Below, one piece after another: positions 1 to 7,485 of a stretch of 64,000 nt of DNA. Below the pieces are notes generated by a model that worked only from the letters and a program-made list of their open reading frames with translations, was not told the origin of the DNA and did not search any database. Both the position numbers and the translations under genes were made by a program. Origin of the DNA: Parafannyhessea umbonata (GTDB lineage Bacteria; Actinomycetota; Coriobacteriia; Coriobacteriales; Atopobiaceae); assembly GCF_900111255.1 (NCBI RefSeq), contig NZ_FOGP01000001.1:160894-224893 (forward strand). The letters are read 5' to 3'. Within the stretch, counting starts at the first letter, position 1. The number at the start of each line of letters is the position of its first letter.

Positions 1-293
1 ACCAGGTCTCCGGAGGCCAGCAGCAGCGTTGCTCCATCGGTCGTGCCCTGGTCAAGAACCCCGGCCTGCTCCTGTGCGACGAGCCTACGGGCGCGCTCGA
101 CTACAAGACCTCCAAGGAGATCCTCGCCCTCATGGAGCGGGTCAACAAGTGCTACGGCTGCACCATGGTCATCGTCACCCACAATGACGCCATCAAGCAC
201 ATGTCCAACCACATCCTGCGGCTCCGCGATGGCGTCCTGGTCGAGGACGAAATGAACGACAGCGTCATCCCCGCGTTCGAGATCGAATGGTAG
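1..293 (+). CDS. ABC transporter ATPase, 3' part only
   Basis: This is the C-terminal 96 residues of an ABC ATPase cut by the window edge; the reading frame begins at base 3. It shows the signature motif VSGGQQQR, the Walker B stretch [12 protein letters not shown] and the H-switch VTHN, all intact. The TGALD wording and the FtsX-like partner that follows are typical of the MacB/LolD/BceA-type ATPases that power lipoprotein, peptide or antibiotic export. The permease start lies at or just past the stop codon, so the two are translated together. The substrate cannot be told. Confidence 0.9.
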   Translation, partial: QVSGGQQQRCSIGRALVKNPGLLLCDEPTGALDYKTSKEILALMERVNKCYGCTMVIVTHNDAIKHMSNHILRLRDGVLVEDEMNDSVIPAFEIEW

Positions 294-301
294 GTGCCGC
301 C

Positions 302-2752
302 ATGTCACCACTCTACAAGCGCCTGCCTCGCGAACTGAGGCACAACATCGGCAAGTACCTCGGCCTGTTCGTTCTGCTGACCATGGCCATCTCCGTGGTC
401 TCGGGCTCCCTGGCCGCGGCGCGGTCCATCCAGGCGAACGTCGCCGATGCCCGCTCGCATGCAAGCGTCGAGAACTTCTCGTTTACGACGCAGTTCGAGG
501 CCTCGGACGACGCCCTTGACGCCGTCCGCGAGGTGGGGGACGGCTGCAGCGTCTACAAGGACTATTGGTCCGACGTGAGCATTGAGGGCTCGGGCGTCGA
601 GGCGGACAGCTCCGCGCGACTGTTCGTCAACCGCGACGAGGTCAACAAGGCGATCTACTTCGAGGGCTCGGCACCCCAGAAGGACGACCAGATAGCGCTC
701 GACAAGTGCTTCGCCAACTCGCACGGCATCTCGGTCGGAGACAAGATCACGGTTGCTGGTCAGGAGCTTAGCGTCACCGGAATCATGGTGCTCTCTGACT
801 ACGAGGCCCTCATGGTCAAGAACAGCGACCTCGCCTACAATACGCACACGTTCACGGTCGCGCAGGTGACCCAGGGGGCGTTCGACCGGCTTGCGCCCAG
901 TGTCAACTATCGCTACAGCGTCATCCTGAACGACCGGGACATGAGCCTGGTTGACAGGACCAGCTACGAGAAGGACGTGGCGAAGGCGCTCTCCGAGCAC
1001 GGTGCGACCGTCGAGGACCTTGTCGATTGGGATAGCAACAAGGCTGCCACCTACGCCGATGATGACATCCAGGGAGATCAGGGTGCCTATGTGACCATGT
1101 CCTTCCTTCTCGTCCTCATTTCCGCTTTCGTGTTCGTCGTCCTTACTGACGCTGCGATTGAGCAGGAGAGCACCGTGATAGGCACGCTCCTTGCTTCGGG
1201 TTACCGCAAGGGCGAGATCATGCGGCACTACCTTGCCGCCCCGCTGGTCGTCGGCATCCTCGGTGCCGTGGTGGGCAATGTTCTCGGTTACACCATCGTG
1301 ATGAGAAAGGTGGCGTTCCTGTACTGCCGCTCCTACAGCGTGCCGCCGTTTCAGGTGGTCTTCCAGCCGTGGGTCTTCGTTTGGACGACGGTGCTCCCCC
1401 TTGTCCTTCTGGTGCTCATCACCTTGTTGGGGGCGCTGCGCAAGCTGAATCACACGCCCCTGGCGTTCCTCCGTCAGGAGATTGCGTCCAAGTCGTTCAG
1501 GTCTTCGATCGTGCTTCCTGAGCGCTGGGGATTTACGACCCGTTTCCGCACACGCGTCATCTTGCGTAACGCCTCGCACTTTGCCATCTTGTTCGTCGGC
1601 ATAGCCCTCTCGAGCCTGCTGCTCATGTTCGGGCTGTGCTTCATGCCCATGATTGACCACTACGTCGACCAGATGCAGCAGATCTCTCCTGCAGAGCACA
1701 CGTACACGCTCAAGGCCCCGCTCGAGATAGACGTCACGGGCGAAGAGGCCGCATCGGCCGAGTCCGCTGACCGCCTGATGGACTGCAAGGACCCGCAGAG
1801 CGAGCTTGCGCCCCAGGAGCTGCGCGACCTTCTTGTCAGCGCGAGCGCCATCACAAACGACCCGCGCGTCGTGGCGGGGCATCCCCTTAACACCAAGGTC
1901 AACTCGCACGAGACCATAGACGACGCCGAAAAGTTCTGTGCGACGAGCCTCACGGTGCCGCGCCTTGAGTCGGACGAGAGCGAGGAGGTTACGGTCTACG
2001 GCGTAGAGCCGCACTCCAAGTACTGGAAGGTCGACGTCTCTGGCGGAAAGATTGCCGTCGGAGCCGGCTTGGCCCAGAAGTGCGGTATCGAGGCCGGAAG
2101 GCAGTGCACGTTTACCGACAAGTTCACCGGCGACACCTACCTGATTGCGCCCGACGACGTCGTCGGGAACGAAGCGGACATGAACGTCTACATGAGCAGG
2201 TCGACTTACGCCGAGGTGTTCGGCACCGACCCGGATTGGTTCTGCGGGTACGTTTCGGACAAGCCACTCGACCTTAACGAGCGCTACGTCGTGAGCGAGG
2301 TTACGCCGGAGCAGGTGTCTGCCGTTGCGAGCCAGACGAGCGACTCGCTGGGCGATTCCCTCTCGATGATGCTGTGGGCGGCGATCCCCATCACCATCAC
2401 CTTGATCTATCTGCTTACCAAGACGGTAATCGACCGCTCGGCACGCTACATCTCCTACATGAAGGCGTTCGGATACCGCTACGGGGAGATAGCGAGCCTC
2501 TACGTGCGCCCCATTACGGTCACCGTTGCGGCCTCGGCGATGCTCTCTATCCCCGTTGTTCTGCTCACGGTCGGCCGAATCATGAAGGTGACCATGTCCC
2601 AGTATGCCGGAAACCTCGCCATCTGGGCCCCTCCGAGCCTTCTGCTTGAGGTCGTGGGTATCGTCATGCTGACCTACCTGGTCGTCGCGGCGATCCACGT
2701 CATCAAGATTAAGAGGGTCTCGCTGGTCGAGGCCATGAAGGTCAAGGACTAG
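302..2752 (+). CDS. FtsX-like ABC transporter permease
   Basis: An 816-residue membrane protein that pairs with the ATPase just upstream. It has an N-terminal membrane anchor at about residues 20-45, a large extracytoplasmic region, a cluster of membrane segments near 265-375, a further anchor near 430-455, a second extracytoplasmic region, and a final FtsX cluster near 690-805. This duplicated layout is that of MacB/BceB-like permeases, which move lipids, peptides or antibiotics mechanically rather than through a channel. An in-frame ATG at 287 overlaps the ATPase gene, but the start at 302 has the better spaced ribosome site (GGTAGGTG), so I chose it. The exact substrate is unknown. Confidence 0.88.
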   Translation: MSPLYKRLPRELRHNIGKYLGLFVLLTMAISVVSGSLAAARSIQANVADARSHASVENFSFTTQFEASDDALDAVREVGDGCSVYKDYWSDVSIEGSGVEADSSARLFVNRDEVNKAIYFEGSAPQKDDQIALDKCFANSHGISVGDKITVAGQELSVTGIMVLSDYEALMVKNSDLAYNTHTFTVAQVTQGAFDRLAPSVNYRYSVILNDRDMSLVDRTSYEKDVAKALSEHGATVEDLVDWDSNKAATYADDDIQGDQGAYVTMSFLLVLISAFVFVVLTDAAIEQESTVIGTLLASGYRKGEIMRHYLAAPLVVGILGAVVGNVLGYTIVMRKVAFLYCRSYSVPPFQVVFQPWVFVWTTVLPLVLLVLITLLGALRKLNHTPLAFLRQEIASKSFRSSIVLPERWGFTTRFRTRVILRNASHFAILFVGIALSSLLLMFGLCFMPMIDHYVDQMQQISPAEHTYTLKAPLEIDVTGEEAASAESADRLMDCKDPQSELAPQELRDLLVSASAITNDPRVVAGHPLNTKVNSHETIDDAEKFCATSLTVPRLESDESEEVTVYGVEPHSKYWKVDVSGGKIAVGAGLAQKCGIEAGRQCTFTDKFTGDTYLIAPDDVVGNEADMNVYMSRSTYAEVFGTDPDWFCGYVSDKPLDLNERYVVSEVTPEQVSAVASQTSDSLGDSLSMMLWAAIPITITLIYLLTKTVIDRSARYISYMKAFGYRYGEIASLYVRPITVTVAASAMLSIPVVLLTVGRIMKVTMSQYAGNLAIWAPPSLLLEVVGIVMLTYLVVAAIHVIKIKRVSLVEAMKVKD

Positions 2753-2757
2753 CACCT

Positions 2758-2786
2758 GGCCCCCGACGCTCGCGTCGGGGGCCTTT
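2758..2786 (+). terminator. Intrinsic terminator after the ABC operon
   Basis: A perfect 11-bp stem (2758-2768 with 2773-2783) closes a CTCG tetraloop and is followed by TTTCTCT. It separates the exporter operon from the iron-associated block downstream. Confidence 0.85.
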
Positions 2787-2820
2787 CTCTCCCGCAGGGG
2801 GAGAAAGTTCTAAAACTCGC

Positions 2821-2848
2821 TTGCATAAAGTTAGATATGGTGTACTCT
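2821..2848 (+). promoter_or_regulatory. Candidate promoter of the first small RNA
   Basis: TTGCAT (2821-2826) and TACTCT (2843-2848) are 16 bp apart and would place a transcript start near 2855. One operator copy lies between the two boxes and a second lies just past the predicted start, the usual arrangement for repression. The -10 match is modest, so the exact start is inferred. Confidence 0.4.
2830..2845 (+). promoter_or_regulatory. Operator copy A of a 16-bp palindromic motif
   Basis: GTTAGATATGGTGTAC. It is one of four related sites in the first 5.6 kb, with eight positions invariant in all four: G1, T2, A4, T9, G10, G11, A15, C16. Its TTAG and CTAA-like halves recall metal-responsive DtxR/IdeR-type sites. 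The link to iron is inferred from the neighbouring genes. Confidence 0.5.
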
Positions 2849-2858
2849 GTTACTTGAA

Positions 2859-2874
2859 GTTAGTCGTGGCTAAC
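2859..2874 (+). promoter_or_regulatory. Operator copy B, most symmetric copy
   Basis: GTTAGTCGTGGCTAAC is 12 of 16 identical to its own reverse complement. It begins 29 bp after copy A, putting the two on nearly the same face of the helix if each turn is about 10 bp. This is the best site from which to search the genome for further members. Confidence 0.55.
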
Positions 2875-2966
2875 AAAGTCTGCTCCTCGTGAAGCAGGCA
2901 GGCCATCGATTGCTTGCCCCAACCTGAGTTTCGTGGACCCTCTCCCTGCGAAATGACAGGTCTCGA

Positions 2967-3009
2967 GGCGCTGCCAGCTCCCCCTCTCACTAGCTGGCGG
3001 CGCCTTTTT
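2967..3009 (+). terminator. Intrinsic terminator or attenuator before the DUF3793 gene
   Basis: A 13-bp stem with one G-U pair (2967-2979 with 2992-3004) is followed by TTTTT (3005-3009). It lies 35 bases before the next start codon, so it either ends a small RNA or attenuates the downstream genes. Confidence 0.8.
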
Positions 3010-3043
3010 CATACGTGGGAGCGGAGTCCGAAAGGGAGGATGC

Positions 3044-3775
3044 GTGAGCGGAAACGATGCCTTGGAGGTGCGTCGCACGTTCGGCGTGCTTGAGGGTTGC
3101 GACGAGGCCGAAAGCGAGCTCTGCCGCGAGTTTGCCGAAACCCTGGTCCGCCGCGCCTCGGCGGTCATCTGTGGGGCAAAGCCCGTCGCCCTCTACTCGT
3201 GGTGCGTCCGCGACGCGCGCGAGATGTGGCCGGAAAGCGTCCTCGAGGCAAAGCTCGGCGAGCTGTTCGAGGTCTATCGCGCTGCCCTCAGGGACCACGG
3301 CCTCGAGATCGAGCCCCTGCACTTCTCGCGCTCCCGCGTGATGACGATGGCGTATCGCCCGCGGCTGGTCGAAGACGTCCTCTCCGATCCGCGAAACCGC
3401 GCGTTTCTTGCGCGTTCGGGCTACTGCGTCGATGGTGCGGAGGGGCTCGTGCGCTCTATGAGGCTGCGCCTGCTTGCCTTCTATCAGACAAGGGAGAAGG
3501 ACGCGTGCACGTGCTCGAAGGCGGCTGCCCACGGCTTTCCCGCGAGCTCGGAGCAGGGCTTTCCGCATGAGATGGGGCTTCTGTTCGGATATCCCCTGGA
3601 GGACGTGAGGGGGTTCATCAGCGGGGGCAAGGCCACCTGCAGGGGCGCCTGGATCTCGTACGGCGACGTCGCGAAGTCGCGCAGGCGATTCGAGGCGCTC
3701 TCCCGCATCGAGCGTGAGTGCAGGGGCAGGTACCGCGCGGGTGCGACGCTGGGCGCGCTTCTGGAGAGCGCGTAG
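3044..3775 (+). CDS. DUF3793 family protein
   Basis: A 243-residue soluble protein beginning with GTG at 3044 after the strong ribosome site GGGAGGA. The family signature lies near residues 175-225: a Cys/His-containing stretch followed by FPHEMGLLFGYPLEDV, then a glycine, a conserved WISYGD-like motif and an Arg/Phe-rich helix. The biochemical role of DUF3793 is not known to me. In anaerobes the family is often beside flavodoxin or iron-uptake genes, and here a flavodoxin follows directly. Two operator copies and a terminator-type hairpin precede it, so I infer expression under metal, probably iron, control. An electron-transfer or metal-handling role is a guess. Confidence 0.75.
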   Translation: MSGNDALEVRRTFGVLEGCDEAESELCREFAETLVRRASAVICGAKPVALYSWCVRDAREMWPESVLEAKLGELFEVYRAALRDHGLEIEPLHFSRSRVMTMAYRPRLVEDVLSDPRNRAFLARSGYCVDGAEGLVRSMRLRLLAFYQTREKDACTCSKAAAHGFPASSEQGFPHEMGLLFGYPLEDVRGFISGGKATCRGAWISYGDVAKSRRRFEALSRIERECRGRYRAGATLGALLESA

Positions 3776-3856
3776 TCGCGCCTCGGGCGTCGCATGGAGG
3801 TGCCGATGGTACCCTCGGTCCGGACCGGGGGATCAATAGTGAATGAGGAGGTAATT

Positions 3857-4261
3857 ATGAGCAAGGTAGCGGTTGTGTACTGGTCTCAATCGGGCAACAC
3901 GGAGGCGATGGCCAACGCCCTCGCGGAGGCGGCGGGCACCCAGGCGGTAGAGGTCTCGTCCTTCTCGGCGGACATGGTGGATGACTACGACGCCTTCGCG
4001 TTCGGCTGCCCTGCCATGGGCGCTGAGGAGCTCGATTCGGACTTCGAGGAGGTCTGGGACGCCTGCGTGGGTGCCTTTGGTGACAAGCCCGTCGCGCTGT
4101 TCGGCTCCTATGACTGGGGCACGGGCGAGTGGATGGAGACGTGGAAGGCCGCGGCCGAGGATGCGGGCGTCAACGTCGTCGGAGACATCATCGCCAACCT
4201 CGACCCCGACGACGAGGCCCTCGAGGCGCTCAGGGCAATGGGCGCCAAGCTCGCCGAGTAG
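3857..4261 (+). CDS. Short-chain flavodoxin
   Basis: A 134-residue FMN-binding electron carrier. The phosphate-binding loop is visible at the start (YWSQSGNTEAMA, residues 7-18), and FGSYDWGTGEW near 85-95 matches the second FMN loop. The length fits short-chain flavodoxins. In-frame ATG codons upstream at 3794 and 3806 are less likely, because GAGGAGGT sits just before 3857. Flavodoxins commonly replace ferredoxin when iron is scarce, which fits its place behind the DUF3793 gene and the proposed metal-responsive operators. The 81-bp gap to the previous gene contains no terminator, so the two are probably cotranscribed. Confidence 0.9.
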   Translation: MSKVAVVYWSQSGNTEAMANALAEAAGTQAVEVSSFSADMVDDYDAFAFGCPAMGAEELDSDFEEVWDACVGAFGDKPVALFGSYDWGTGEWMETWKAAAEDAGVNVVGDIIANLDPDDEALEALRAMGAKLAE

Positions 4262-4345
4262 GCCCTTCTCCCCGCGTCGGTCGCGCCATCGCCGGCCGGC
4301 GCCCTTCGTGCCGAGGCTTTGGTATCGCGACGCACTGTCGGCAAA

Positions 4346-4380
4346 GAGCCCCCGGGCGCACTGGTGCGCCCGGGGGGCTC
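4346..4380. terminator. Bidirectional terminator between flavodoxin and gpmA
   Basis: A very GC-rich stem of about 15 bp (4346-4360 with 4365-4380, one bulged G) lies between two converging genes. It could serve both; neither side has a long T run. Confidence 0.65.
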
Positions 4381-4404
4381 TGGCTTGGTTGAGGCTGACC
4401 CTCC

Positions 4405-5163
4405 CTACTTGGCCTTGCCCTGATTGGCGACTGCGTCGATCTTTCTCTTGATGGTGTCGGGGTCTCCGATGTAGTGCTTGTCGAGGATGTTCCAGTCCTT
4501 GTCGAAGGTGTAGCTCAGGGGCACGCCCGTGGGGATGTTGACCTTCAAGATCTCGTCGGGGGAGAGGCCCTCGATCTTCATCACCAGCGCACGGAGGCTG
4601 TTGCCGTGCGCCGCGATCAGCACGCGACGGCCGCGCTCGAGCTGCGGGGCGATGGTGTGCTGGAAGTAGGGCCAGGCGCGGTCGATGGTGTCGGCCAGGC
4701 ACTCGGCCAGGGGAAGGTTGTCGGGGTTGACGTCGCGGAACTGCTCCTGCACGTGCGGGTCGCGCTCGTCGCCGGGTTCGAGCGCGGGAGGCCTCACGTC
4801 AAAGGAGCGCCTCCAGATGAGCACCTGGTCCTCGCCGTGCTCTGCGGCAGCGTCCGCCTTGTTCAGCCCCTGGAGCGCGCCGTAGTGTCGCTCGTTCAGG
4901 CACCACGACTTGTGGACCGGAAGCCATGCGCGATCCATCTGGTCAAGAATGATGTCGAGCGTGTGGATGGCGCGCTTGAGCATCGAGGTGTAGCACACGT
5001 CGAAGTCGTACCCCTGCTCTTTGAGCGCCCTTCCGCCGGCGGTGGCCTCGGCGCGGCCCGTGTCCGTGAGGTCGACGTCGGTCCAGCCGGTGAAGAGGTT
5101 CTTCAGGTTCCACTCTGATTCGCCGTGTCGGACGATTACGAGCTTCATGGTCTTGTCTGCCAT
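4405..5163 (-). CDS. gpmA: 2,3-bisphosphoglycerate-dependent phosphoglycerate mutase
   Basis: A 252-residue glycolytic enzyme that interconverts 3- and 2-phosphoglycerate in the cytoplasm. The phosphohistidine motif VIVRHGESEWN is near residues 9-19, the second active-site region LNERHYGALQG near 90-100, and the catalytic His in AAHGNSLRALV near 185-195. The length matches the cofactor-dependent family. The ATG at 5163 follows a good AGGAGA ribosome site. It lies alone and opposite to the iron-associated genes around it. The operator copy at 5221-5236 is close to its start, but I assign that site to a rightward promoter because the -35/-10 pair there reads away from gpmA. Confidence 0.96.
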   Translation of the reverse strand: MADKTMKLVIVRHGESEWNLKNLFTGWTDVDLTDTGRAEATAGGRALKEQGYDFDVCYTSMLKRAIHTLDIILDQMDRAWLPVHKSWCLNERHYGALQGLNKADAAAEHGEDQVLIWRRSFDVRPPALEPGDERDPHVQEQFRDVNPDNLPLAECLADTIDRAWPYFQHTIAPQLERGRRVLIAAHGNSLRALVMKIEGLSPDEILKVNIPTGVPLSYTFDKDWNILDKHYIGDPDTIKRKIDAVANQGKAK

Positions 5164-5220
5164 TGAATCTCCTTTCCATGGTGTCTCTCAATAGGGAATA
5201 TAGTCATTTCAGAAGAAACA

Positions 5221-5236
5221 GTTAACCACGGTTTAC
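5221..5236 (-). promoter_or_regulatory. Operator copy C
   Basis: Read on the minus strand this is GTAAACCGTGGTTAAC, 12 of 16 identical to copy B. It overlaps the -35 region of the rightward promoter of small RNA 2. Confidence 0.5.
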
Positions 5237-5260
5237 AAAAAGTAAGAAAAGGATTACTTT
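5232..5260 (+). promoter_or_regulatory. Promoter of the second small RNA
   Basis: TTTACA (5232-5237) and TACTTT (5255-5260) are exactly 17 bp apart. This would start a transcript near 5267. The spacer is AT-rich, in contrast to the GC-rich surroundings. Confidence 0.55.
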
Positions 5261-5266
5261 AATAAG

Positions 5267-5420
5267 CGTCGAGCGCGAAGCGGGCGTTTTTGCATGGTTG
5301 ACGATTCGCGGGCGCGTTCGAATGCGTTTACTCCTGCCCTCGCAGAGCGGACCCTCTCCCCGCTTACACGTGGGCCCTCGACCCCATCGGTGCCCCTTCC
5401 TCACCGATGGGGTCTTCTTC
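5267..5420 (+). ncRNA. Candidate regulatory small RNA 2 with the same C-rich loop
   Basis: The region between a good promoter and an intrinsic terminator has no convincing protein. A hairpin at 5346-5364 (stem 5346-5350 with 5360-5364) displays the loop ACCCTCTCC, identical in all nine bases to the loop of small RNA 1, although the stems are unrelated (AGCGG/CCGCT against TTTCGTGG/CCTGCGAAA). Conserved loop with different but paired stems is what a selected RNA structure looks like. The terminator loop, CCCCTTCCT, is also C-rich. The estimated length of about 155 nt matches RNA 1. The operator overlapping the promoter suggests the two are coregulated. A regulatory role by pairing with ribosome sites is inferred. 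Confidence 0.55.
5380..5420 (+). terminator. Intrinsic terminator of small RNA 2
   Basis: A perfect 13-bp stem (5380-5392 with 5402-5414) with loop CCCCTTCCT is followed by TTCTTC. No open reading frame of merit ends upstream, so it ends an untranslated transcript. Confidence 0.75.
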
Positions 5421-5519
5421 TGTTCCTACGAGGGGTGCTCGGCCCTTTGATGTGTTCTTGTGTTGGGGAGAAGCGCCTGTCTCCGTTGCGGGGAGGCGCT
5501 CTCGTTCCGGCAGGTTATA

Positions 5520-5535
5520 GTAAGCCATAGCTAAC
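5520..5535 (-). promoter_or_regulatory. Operator copy D
   Basis: Read on the minus strand this is GTTAGCTATGGCTTAC, 13 of 16 identical to copy A. It lies 44 bp before the FeoB-associated gene and overlaps a possible -10 (TATAGT, 5516-5521). Confidence 0.5.
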
Positions 5536-5578
5536 TACGTCCCCGTTAAGAGGGCGGGGCCCTTCGATAGGAGTTGTC

Positions 5579-5803
5579 ATGAGTCCTGTGGACGTCGTCA
5601 TCATTCTGGCGGTTGCCGCCATCGTCGCGCTGTGCGTCCGACGCTTGCTCAAGGGAGAGGCGGGAGGCTGTTCCGACTGTGCCTCCGGCGCGTCCTGCAC
5701 GGCCAGAAAGACCGGAAGGGGCAGCTGCAAGGTTGCCGCTGACATGGTGACACGCGCCGACGCGGCGCTGTCGGGTCGCCCGGACTCGCACGACGGCAAG
5801 TAG
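5579..5803 (+). CDS. FeoB-associated Cys-rich membrane protein
   Basis: A 74-residue protein with one N-terminal membrane segment (residues 4-21, hydrophobic, followed by RRLLK) and a Cys-rich cytoplasmic part with the spacing CSDCASGASC near residues 31-40 and one further Cys near 50. This matches the small FeoB-associated family found beside ferrous iron transporters in anaerobes. No feoA or feoB is in the window, so here it stands alone. The ribosome site is TAGGAG. Operator copy D upstream ties it to the same proposed metal regulon as the two small RNAs and the DUF3793/flavodoxin pair. Confidence 0.75.
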   Translation: MSPVDVVIILAVAAIVALCVRRLLKGEAGGCSDCASGASCTARKTGRGSCKVAADMVTRADAALSGRPDSHDGK

Positions 5804-5969
5804 CCGACGTTTCCGTGAGGTGTTCGCGCGCCCCAAGCTGCTGTACTAAAATCTATGCGTTTGTTCGAGCCCGGCCGAAACCACTCCTTGGATGTTGGTT
5901 TTTGCTGGATTTGCTTGGTCTTCTCGCTCGGCTGCCGTCCGCCTTTTACTTTGTGCTTTTGGGCTTTGG

Positions 5970-5985
5970 GTAACAGGCGCGAAAC
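5970..5985 (+). promoter_or_regulatory. GlnR box upstream of glnA
   Basis: GTAAC, six bases, GAAAC: a perfect match to the actinobacterial GlnR a-box/b-box pattern GTNAC-N6-GAAAC. A candidate -10 (TATAAC, 6004-6009) starts 18 bp after it, which places the box over the -35 region. A closely similar site lies before the GlnR-like gene at 10971. Confidence 0.75.
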
Positions 5986-6069
5986 GTCCGTGTGAGATTG
6001 TCGTATAACGATACGTTGGCGCAGGTTCGGAGGTGTCCGCGCTTGCAAGGCGGTGGAGGTAGTTTGCAC

Positions 6070-7407
6070 ATGAGCGATAGGAACATCGATTTTGTTCTTA
6101 GGACGGTAGAGAAGCGCGGAATCCGCTTTATTCGTCTGTGGTTTACCGACGTTCTGGGTGAGCTCAAGTCCTTCTCTATTTCTTCCGAGGACCTCGAGGA
6201 GGCCTTCGAGGAGGGCATTGGATTCGACGGTTCTTCGGTCGAGGGATTCGTTCCCCAGGAAGAGTCGGACATGCTGGCCTTCCCCGACCCCACCACGTTC
6301 CAGATTCTCCCGTGGCGTCCCGCCGAGAAGGGCGTTGCCCGCATCTTCTGCGACATAAAGACCCCCTCGCGCGAGCCGTTTGAGGGTGATCCCCGTTCCT
6401 GCCTCGAGCGCGTCTTCCGCATGGCCGAGGGCAAGGGCTACGTCATGAACGTCGGCCCCAAGATGGAGTACTTCTACTTTGGCGACAACATCAACCCCGT
6501 CCCGCTGGACAGGGCCGGCTACTTCGACCTCACCTCGAGCGACGCGGCCACAGACCTTCGTCGCGAGACCACGCTCATGCTCGAGAAGATGTCCATTCCC
6601 GTCGAGTACTCCTACCACTCCAACGCGCCCTCTCAGAACGCAATCGAGCTGCGCTTCACCGAGGCGAAGAGCTGCGCCGACAACATCATGACGGCGCGCC
6701 TTGTCATTCGCCAGAAGGCATTCGAGAACGGCATGTTCGCTTCGTTCATGCCCAAGCCGCTGACCGACGTCTCGGGCTCTGGCATGTTCCTGTACCAGTC
6801 GCTGTTCGACCGCGAAGGCACGAACCTCTTCTGGGCCCCGAAGACCCAGCACCCCGCTCACCTCTCTGAGCTCGCGCAGCACTATGTCGCCGGCATCCTC
6901 AAGTACGCTCCTGAGACCATGCTCGTTACCAACCCTACGGTCAACTCCTACAAGCGCCTGGTCGACAACGGCGAGGTCCCCATCTACACCACCTGGGGCC
7001 GCAAGAACCGCTCTGCGCTCGTCCGCATCCCCACGCACAAGCCGGGCAAGCACCAGTCCACACGCATCGAGCTCCGCAACCCGGACCCGACTGCCAACCC
7101 CTACCTCACGCTTGCGCTCTCCCTTGCCGCCGGCGTCCGCGGCATCGAGGAGGGGCTCGTCCTTCCGCCCGAGGTCGAGCAGGATCCCAACATGCTCTCC
7201 GCGGCCGAGCGCGAGAAGCTCGGCATGATGCGCCTTCCCCGCACGCTGGGCGAGTCCATCGAGGCCTTCGAGGCGAGCGACTTCGCGCGCGAGGTCCTCG
7301 GTGACCACATCTGTGACTACCTCATCGCCGAGAAGCGCAGGGAGTGGGACGAGTACTGCTCCGTCGTCACCGATTGGGAGTGCCGCAAGTACTACGTAGG
7401 CATGTAG
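6070..7407 (+). CDS. glnA: Glutamine synthetase, type I alpha
   Basis: A 445-residue enzyme that joins ammonia to glutamate using ATP, the main entry of nitrogen. It shows the N-terminal FDGSSVEGF motif (near 50-58), metal- and ATP-site regions such as GPKMEYF, and the STRIELRNPDPTANPYL segment near 335-350. The adenylylation-site wording NLYxLP of the beta type is absent, and the length fits the alpha type, so control should be by transcription and feedback. An upstream in-frame ATG at 5992 is less likely, because GGAGGT lies 9 bases before 6070. The GlnR box just upstream supports nitrogen control. Confidence 0.96.
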   Translation: MSDRNIDFVLRTVEKRGIRFIRLWFTDVLGELKSFSISSEDLEEAFEEGIGFDGSSVEGFVPQEESDMLAFPDPTTFQILPWRPAEKGVARIFCDIKTPSREPFEGDPRSCLERVFRMAEGKGYVMNVGPKMEYFYFGDNINPVPLDRAGYFDLTSSDAATDLRRETTLMLEKMSIPVEYSYHSNAPSQNAIELRFTEAKSCADNIMTARLVIRQKAFENGMFASFMPKPLTDVSGSGMFLYQSLFDREGTNLFWAPKTQHPAHLSELAQHYVAGILKYAPETMLVTNPTVNSYKRLVDNGEVPIYTTWGRKNRSALVRIPTHKPGKHQSTRIELRNPDPTANPYLTLALSLAAGVRGIEEGLVLPPEVEQDPNMLSAAEREKLGMMRLPRTLGESIEAFEASDFAREVLGDHICDYLIAEKRREWDEYCSVVTDWECRKYYVGM

Positions 7408-7447
7408 TTCCACTGCTTCGAAAGCGTCATTACATACACAAAGTCTG

Positions 7448-7485
7448 CTGCCCGCCTTGGAGCGTTCCAAGGCGGGCAGTTTTTT
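7448..7485 (+). terminator. Intrinsic terminator of glnA
   Basis: A 13-bp stem (7448-7460 with 7467-7479) is followed by TTTTTT. Confidence 0.92.

Larger units (their letters stand above)
2855..3009 (+). ncRNA. Candidate regulatory small RNA 1 with C-rich loops
   Basis: The stretch between the operator pair and an intrinsic terminator codes for no convincing protein but folds well. A continuous 8-bp stem (2929-2936 with 2946-2953, two G-U pairs) displays the 9-nt loop ACCCTCTCC. The terminator hairpin displays a second C-rich loop, CCCCCTCTCACT, sharing CCCTCTC with the first. C-rich loops that pair with ribosome sites are the hallmark of iron- and stress-response small RNAs such as FsrA, IsrR and RsaE in Firmicutes. 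The transcript could instead be an attenuated leader of the DUF3793 gene at 3044. The 5' end is estimated from a weak promoter. Confidence 0.5.

Noticed and set aside
305-2755. An 816-codon open frame antisense to the FtsX-like permease
   Set aside because: It mirrors the codon positions of a clear gene in GC-rich DNA, shows Arg/His/Asp/Val-rich composition typical of shadows, and has no recognisable domain. The same holds for the long antisense frames at 5515-7488, 8271-9920, 14452-15825, 17662-20505 and 36073-37536.
5221-5236. Operator copy C as the control site of gpmA
   Set aside because: A well spaced -35/-10 pair overlapping it reads rightward, away from gpmA, toward a non-coding transcript with its own terminator. 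Control of both directions cannot be excluded.
5300-5330. A tRNA-like T-loop (GTTCGAAT)
   Set aside because: The bases on either side do not form the 5-bp T stem, and no acceptor or anticodon arm can be drawn around it.
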